Source of the DNA: Comamonadaceae bacterium
Lineage (GTDB): Bacteria > Pseudomonadota > Gammaproteobacteria > Burkholderiales > Burkholderiaceae_C
Assembly: GCA_947374485.1 (NCBI GenBank)
Contig: CANCCF010000069.1
Location: 1-18,522, forward strand
DNA: 18,522 bases
Direction: 5' to 3'
The notes under the pieces are model-generated. The model searched no databases, was not told where the DNA came from, and saw only the letters and a program-made list of their open reading frames with translations. Within the stretch, counting starts at the first letter, position 1. Each line of letters starts with the position of its first letter. Both the position numbers and the translations under genes were made by a program. Of this stretch, positions 14,589 to 18,522 are shown piece by piece.

Positions 14589-15662
14589 TCAAGCCAAAAC
14601 AGGATAGTCGGTGTAACCCTTTTCGCCGGGCGTATAAAACGTGGACATGTCCGGCGCATTGAGCTCCGCACCGCTTTGCATGCGAGCCACCAGGTCGGGG
14701 TTGCACAGAAACGGGCGGCCAAAGGCCACCAGGTCCGCGCTGTCGGCCGCGAGCAGGGCTTCGGCACTGGCAGCATCAAAACCACCGGCGGCCATATAGG
14801 TTTGTCCGAAGCGGCTGCGCAGTTGCGCTTTCAGTGCGGCCGGCACGGGCGGTGCGCCCATGGCCGAGTGGTCGAGCTGGTGCAAATACACCAGGCCCAT
14901 GGCGCTGAGCTTTTCGGTGAGTGCCACAAACTGCGCGTCCACACCGTCAAAGGCGCCGGTGCCATTGAAGACGCCATGCGGCGAAATGCGCATGCCCACC
15001 CGCTCGGCGCCGATGGCGTCGACGCAGGCCTGGGCCACTTCCAGCGCAAAGCGGTTGCGCGCGTCAGCACTGCCGCCATAGCCGTCCGTGCGCAGATTCA
15101 CATTGGCATTGAGGAATTGCTCGATCAAATAGCCGTTGGCGGCGTGCAGCTCCACGCCGTCAAAACCGGCTTCTATAGCCAGCCTGGAGGCGTGCGCGTA
15201 TTCGGCCACCGCCTCGGCAATCTCGGCCCCGGTCATGACGGCCGCCGCTGTGTGCGGCTGCATGCCCGAGCCATCGGTCCACATCTCGCCCGGGCACACC
15301 GCCGCGCTGGCGCTGAGCACGCGCGCGCCTGCGGGCAGGTTGGCCTGGTGGGCCACGCGCCCGCAGTGCATGAACTGGATAAATATTTTTCCGCCCTTGG
15401 CATGCACCGCATCGGTCACCAGGCGCCAGCCCGCCACCTGTTCGGCATTGAAGAGCCCCGGAATACGCGCATAGCCCAGGCCGTTGGCCGAGGGCGACAC
15501 GCCCTCCGTGATGATCAGCCCGGCCGTGGCGCGCTGGCCATAGTATTCGGCCATCAGCGCGTTGGGTAGGTTGCGCTCCACCGCGCGGCTGCGCGTCATG
15601 GGCGCCATCACGGTGCGGTTGGCTAGCACGGTCTTGCCCAGGGTGTAGGAGTCAAAAAGCAT
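14589..15662 (-). CDS. Old Yellow Enzyme family alkene reductase (NemA-like)
   Basis: A 357-residue FMN-dependent, NAD(P)H-using ene-reductase acting on activated double bonds, N-ethylmaleimide or nitro compounds. VMAPMTRSRA (18-27) binds FMN with T23. 'KIFIQFMHCGRVAH' (92-105) contains Q97. ELHAANGYLIEQFLN (171-185) gives the substrate pair H173/N176 and the proton donor candidate Y178. 'NLRTDGYGGSADARNRFALEV' follows, then 'ADLVAFGRPFLCNPDLV' near the C-terminus. These are classic OYE features. The ATG at 15662 gives the standard N-terminus (MLFDSYTLG); the longer upstream frame does not fit. The gene is divergent from the DUF3422 gene across 190 bases, and the histone-like gene lies 95 bases downstream on the same strand. 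nemA is the likely name, but OYE paralogues are hard to separate. Confidence 0.93.
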   Translation of the reverse strand: MLFDSYTLGKTVLANRTVMAPMTRSRAVERNLPNALMAEYYGQRATAGLIITEGVSPSANGLGYARIPGLFNAEQVAGWRLVTDAVHAKGGKIFIQFMHCGRVAHQANLPAGARVLSASAAVCPGEMWTDGSGMQPHTAAAVMTGAEIAEAVAEYAHASRLAIEAGFDGVELHAANGYLIEQFLNANVNLRTDGYGGSADARNRFALEVAQACVDAIGAERVGMRISPHGVFNGTGAFDGVDAQFVALTEKLSAMGLVYLHQLDHSAMGAPPVPAALKAQLRSRFGQTYMAAGGFDAASAEALLAADSADLVAFGRPFLCNPDLVARMQSGAELNAPDMSTFYTPGEKGYTDYPVLA

Positions 15663-15852
15663 GGGGGGTTCTTTCGGTGGGTTGCAGCTCAGGAGTGAGG
15701 CCGCGTTTATAGCCCGGCGCCGGGCCGGAGCCTGTCGCACAGGGTATTGCAAAAGCTGCTAGGCGCCGCACGCCTGGGCGCAGGTGGCGCGATATGCGGT
15801 AAATTGCAGCGTCCAACCCGCTCGCGCGCGCGCACCACCATGACGGCCCACC

Positions 15853-17187
15853 ATGAACCCATCTGACAGCACACCCGCCTACCTGCCGCCCGATGACCCG
15901 CTGCGCCGCACCCTGCACAACGAGGTGCACGCCCGGCCGCAGGCGCGCATCCGCATGCCCGCACTGGTGCTGTATGTGGCGGTGCTCAATGCCCAGGTGG
16001 GCCGCGAGCAGGAGTGTGCGCACCTGCGCCTGTTGCCCGGCCAGCAGGGCCTGGAGCCCGAGCAGATGCAGGGCAACTTCCTGCGCCTGCGCCTGGACGG
16101 CTACACCCTCAAATGGGAGCGCCACAGCGAGTTCACCCGCTACTCGCTGGTGCAGCCGCTGCCCGCCGCCGCCCTGCAGGGTATTGGCGACGCCGAACTG
16201 CTGGCTGCGCTGATGCTGCCGCAGGGCTGGCTGCGCGGCATCCCCGGCCACACGCTGGCGGCCATCCAGCTCGTGCTGCTGCATGGTGACCTGCGCGAGC
16301 CCGAGGCCTGCGTGGCGCAGGCCCAGGCCTGGTTTGGCGAGCAGCCGCTGGTGGCTTCCTTCATGGGCAACAACGCCCACTCGCTGGCCCTGACCGATTT
16401 CATGCTGCGCCCCAGCGGCTTCGAGCGCATGCTGGTGATTGCCCCCGAGGCCACCTCGCAAACCCGGGCCGGGCGCGTCTCGCAGCGCCTGCTGGAGCTG
16501 GAAACCTACCGCCTGCTGGCCTTGCGGGGCCTGCCCGTGGCCAAGGAACTCTCGCCCATGCTGGCACAGGCCGAAGGGGAGCTGGCCGACATCACCTCGC
16601 GCCTGGAAAACAAGAGCGCCGACGACCAGGACCTGCTCGACACCCTGGTCTCGCTCTCGGCCCGGGTCGAGCGCGCCACGGCCACGCACATGTACCGCTT
16701 TTCCGCCACGCGCGCCTACCAGGCGCTGGTGAGCGAGCGCATTGCCGAGCTGCGTGAATCGGCCATACCGGGCATACAGACCATGGGTGAATTCATGCAG
16801 CGCCGCATGTCGCCCGCCATGGCCACCGTGGCCGCCACGGCGCAGCGCCTGGGTTCGCTGTCCGAACGCGTGGCGCGTGCCAGTGCGCTCCTGCGCACCC
16901 GCGTGGACATTGCCGCTGAAGTGCAAAACCAGCAGCTGCTGGCCAAGCTCACGCGCGGGCAGGAACTGCAGCTGCACCTGCAGACCACGGTGGAAGGCCT
17001 GTCGATTGCGGCCATCTCCTATTACGTGGTGAGCCTGCTGTTGTATGCGGGCAAGGGCCTGAAGGCCGCCGGTGTGCCACTGAACCCGGAAATGGCCGTG
17101 GGCGCCCTGATCCCGCTGGTGCTGTGGGCGGTCTGGCGCGCTGGCAGGCGCATCCACAAAAGCGTGATGCAAGCGCCCCTGCAGTAG
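15853..17187 (+). CDS. DUF3422 family membrane-anchored protein
   Basis: A 444-residue protein of the DUF3422 family, of unknown function and common in alpha- and betaproteobacteria. The family opening HNEVHARP is at 22-29, followed by 'ALVLYVAV' and 'LRLDGYTLKWERHSEFTRYSL'. A long charged helical, probably coiled-coil stretch runs from about 220 to 380 (for example 'LADITSRLENKSADDQDLLDTLVSLSARVE'). Two hydrophobic helices close the protein (about 382-402 and 413-429). This gives a large cytoplasmic part anchored by the C-terminus. No ribosome site is visible before the ATG at 15853; an ATG 13 bases upstream is out of frame. It stands alone, divergent from the OYE reductase, with the second chemoreceptor 124 bases downstream. 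Confidence 0.88.
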   Translation: MNPSDSTPAYLPPDDPLRRTLHNEVHARPQARIRMPALVLYVAVLNAQVGREQECAHLRLLPGQQGLEPEQMQGNFLRLRLDGYTLKWERHSEFTRYSLVQPLPAAALQGIGDAELLAALMLPQGWLRGIPGHTLAAIQLVLLHGDLREPEACVAQAQAWFGEQPLVASFMGNNAHSLALTDFMLRPSGFERMLVIAPEATSQTRAGRVSQRLLELETYRLLALRGLPVAKELSPMLAQAEGELADITSRLENKSADDQDLLDTLVSLSARVERATATHMYRFSATRAYQALVSERIAELRESAIPGIQTMGEFMQRRMSPAMATVAATAQRLGSLSERVARASALLRTRVDIAAEVQNQQLLAKLTRGQELQLHLQTTVEGLSIAAISYYVVSLLLYAGKGLKAAGVPLNPEMAVGALIPLVLWAVWRAGRRIHKSVMQAPLQ

Positions 17188-17214
17188 CCAACTGCATTAC
17201 TATCCAAGCAACCG

Positions 17215-17228
17215 TTGACGTGGGTCAA
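17215..17228 (+). promoter_or_regulatory. FNR/ANR-type box upstream of the second chemoreceptor
   Basis: TTGAC-GTGG-GTCAA is a perfect 5-4-5 dyad and matches the CRP/FNR-superfamily pattern TTGAY-N4-RTCAA recognised by Fnr, Anr, FixK and Dnr type regulators. It is centred 90 bases before the ATG. An AAAAAT hexamer at 17250-17255 implies a start about 40 bases from its centre, which fits class II activation. Confidence 0.6.
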
Positions 17229-17249
17229 AGAGCAGGATTGGCAGTTACC

Positions 17250-17255
17250 AAAAAT
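17250..17255 (+). promoter_or_regulatory. Possible -10 hexamer for the second chemoreceptor
   Basis: AAAAAT matches TATAAT at four of six positions. Its value lies only in its spacing to the FNR-type box (start near 17262, box centre 17221.5). No consensus -35 is present. It is weak on its own. Confidence 0.3.
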
Positions 17256-17311
17256 GGCAGGGGTGCAGACCATGGCCATGTGCGTGCTTACACAAATACA
17301 AAGGGATAAAA

Positions 17312-18522
17312 ATGAAACTCTCCGACATGAATATTGGCAAACGCCTGTGGCTGGGCTTTGGCATCGTCATCGCCTTGCTGGTGGTGGTGGCCACCGTGGC
17401 CGCCAACCGCATCAATGACATGAACGAGACCGGCAAACTGATCCTGGAGAACCGCTACGCCAAGGTGGTGATAGCCAATCAAATTCAGGAACACCAAAGC
17501 AACCAGGCGCGGTTTTTGCGCAATGCCACCCTTGCCATCAAGGACCCGGCCCAGGTCAAGGCCTGGCTTGCCCAATCCGAAGAAGAAGCCAAGGCCAACG
17601 TCGCCTTGTTTGACAAGCTCAAAACCGTGATCACCCTGCCCGAAGGCGTGGCCCTGCTGGAAGCCACCGTGCCCAAGCGCGCGGCCTTTGCCGAGGCGCG
17701 CGCCAAGCTGAACCGGCTGCTGGAAGAGGGCAAGGGCGACGAGGCCGCAGCGTTTGTACTCAACGATTTGCAAACCCCGCAAAAAGACTACTTTGACGCT
17801 GTGGTGGCACTGACCACGTTCCAGGAAAAGCTGATGACCCAGGACGGCAAGAAGCTCGAGGACGATGGCAATTTTGCCAAGCTGGTGACCGAGGGCCTGA
17901 CGGTCGTGGCCGCCCTGTTGGCCGCCGCCATCGCCTTTGTGACGGCCCGCTCCATCACCGTGCCGATTGGCCAGGCCGTGGCCTTTGCCACCAAGGTGGC
18001 CGATGGCGACCTGAGCTCCAGCGTGGTCGCCCGCACGCAGGACGAGACCGGTGTGCTGCTGCAGGCCCTGCAGCACATGCAGGAAAACCTGGTGCGCATT
18101 GTGGGCAGCGTGCAGCAGGGCTCCGAAGGCGTGGCCACAGCCAGCGCCCAGATAGCACAGGGCAACAACGACCTGTCGGCACGCACCGAGCAGCAGGCCA
18201 GCGCGCTGGAAGAAACCGCTGCCAGCATGGAAGAGCTCAGCTCCACCGTGCAGCAAAACGCCGACACCGCACGCCGTGCCAACCAGCTGGCGCTGAATGC
18301 CTCCACCGTGGCCGTCAAGGGTGGTGAAGTGGTGGGCCAGGTGGTGGAGACCATGAAGGGCATCAATGACTCGTCGCGCCGCATTGCCGACATCATCAGC
18401 GTGATTGACGGCATTGCCCTCCAGACCAATATCCTGGCCCTCAACGCGGCGGTGGAGGCGGCCCGCGCCGGTGACCAGGGCCGCGGCTTTGCCGTGGTGG
18501 CCAGCGAGGTGCGTTCGCTGGC
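17312..18522 (+). CDS. Methyl-accepting chemotaxis protein with periplasmic four-helix sensor (partial, 3' end outside window)
   Basis: This is an inner-membrane chemoreceptor of Tar/Tsr layout; 403 complete codons are visible before the window ends. Membrane helix 1 is at about 13-32. A helical periplasmic domain of the 4HB type spans 34-190. Membrane helix 2 is at about 192-212. HAMP lies at 213-265 (ITVPIGQAVAFATKVADGDLSSSV). The signalling domain follows, with the methylation region EQQASALEETAASMEEL (293-309) and the hairpin tip IDGIALQTNILALNAAVEAARAG (365-387), then GRGFAVVASEVRSL. A good ribosome site (AAGGGA) lies about 5 bases before the ATG. A FNR-type box upstream suggests oxygen-linked expression. 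The ligand is unknown. The tip sequence closely parallels that of the chemoreceptor at the start of the window. Confidence 0.95.
   Translation, partial: MKLSDMNIGKRLWLGFGIVIALLVVVATVAANRINDMNETGKLILENRYAKVVIANQIQEHQSNQARFLRNATLAIKDPAQVKAWLAQSEEEAKANVALFDKLKTVITLPEGVALLEATVPKRAAFAEARAKLNRLLEEGKGDEAAAFVLNDLQTPQKDYFDAVVALTTFQEKLMTQDGKKLEDDGNFAKLVTEGLTVVAALLAAAIAFVTARSITVPIGQAVAFATKVADGDLSSSVVARTQDETGVLLQALQHMQENLVRIVGSVQQGSEGVATASAQIAQGNNDLSARTEQQASALEETAASMEELSSTVQQNADTARRANQLALNASTVAVKGGEVVGQVVETMKGINDSSRRIADIISVIDGIALQTNILALNAAVEAARAGDQGRGFAVVASEVRSL

Noticed and set aside
14581..14596. TTGATCAA near the end of the OYE reductase gene as an FNR box
   Set aside because: The half-sites have no four-base spacer, and the site overlaps the coding end.

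Overview
The window looks like chromosomal DNA of a GC-rich betaproteobacterium, most likely a member of the Comamonadaceae (the Acidovorax, Rhodoferax and Hydrogenophaga neighbourhood). This rests on base composition, on tightly packed genes with short gaps, and on protein types typical of that family: the receiver-TPR protein, the DUF3422 protein, the AcoD/ExaC-type aldehyde dehydrogenase followed by a DUF779 protein, and chemoreceptors with a C-terminal Cache domain. The assignment is by recognition, not by a search. I see no rRNA, tRNA, CRISPR array, insertion sequence or phage gene, and no gene-free stretch above 300 bases.

Layout. Positions 1-3226 (minus strand) hold a receiver-TPR signalling protein followed by a chemoreceptor cut by the window start. 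Positions 3362-4733 (plus) hold an exported CHRD protein and a DMT/EamA transporter. Positions 4747-6084 (minus) hold a universal stress protein downstream of a second EamA transporter, which is divergent from a DODA-type extradiol dioxygenase (6166-6978, plus). A hemerythrin-like protein follows. Then come the aldehyde dehydrogenase and DUF779 protein (7790-9837), preceded by a 278-base regulatory region with a sigma-54-like promoter and several inverted repeats. A third EamA transporter (minus) ends 12 bases from the DUF779 gene. Next are an unrecognised 258-residue protein with a HEILE motif (plus), a LysE/RhtB exporter and 3-hydroxybutyryl-CoA dehydrogenase (minus, one operon), and gmhA (plus). 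A histone-H1-like protein (minus) has a long inverted repeat upstream. The last genes are an Old Yellow Enzyme reductase (minus), a DUF3422 membrane protein (plus) and a second chemoreceptor cut by the window end.

Functional themes. The window mixes environmental sensing (two chemoreceptors, a receiver-TPR protein, UspA, hemerythrin), small-molecule export (three EamA, one LysE) and oxidation of carbonyl, aromatic or fatty-acid compounds. The most notable regulatory signal is a pair of FNR/ANR-type boxes, one upstream of uspA and one upstream of the second chemoreceptor. Each is about 41 bases from the start site inferred from a weak -10-like hexamer. This suggests that oxygen limitation controls both genes. 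No self-contained new defence or mobile system is visible. The best candidates for undescribed biology are the HEILE-motif protein, the three-part histone-like protein with its 5' palindrome, and mutually exclusive RNA hairpins between the aldehyde dehydrogenase and DUF779 genes.
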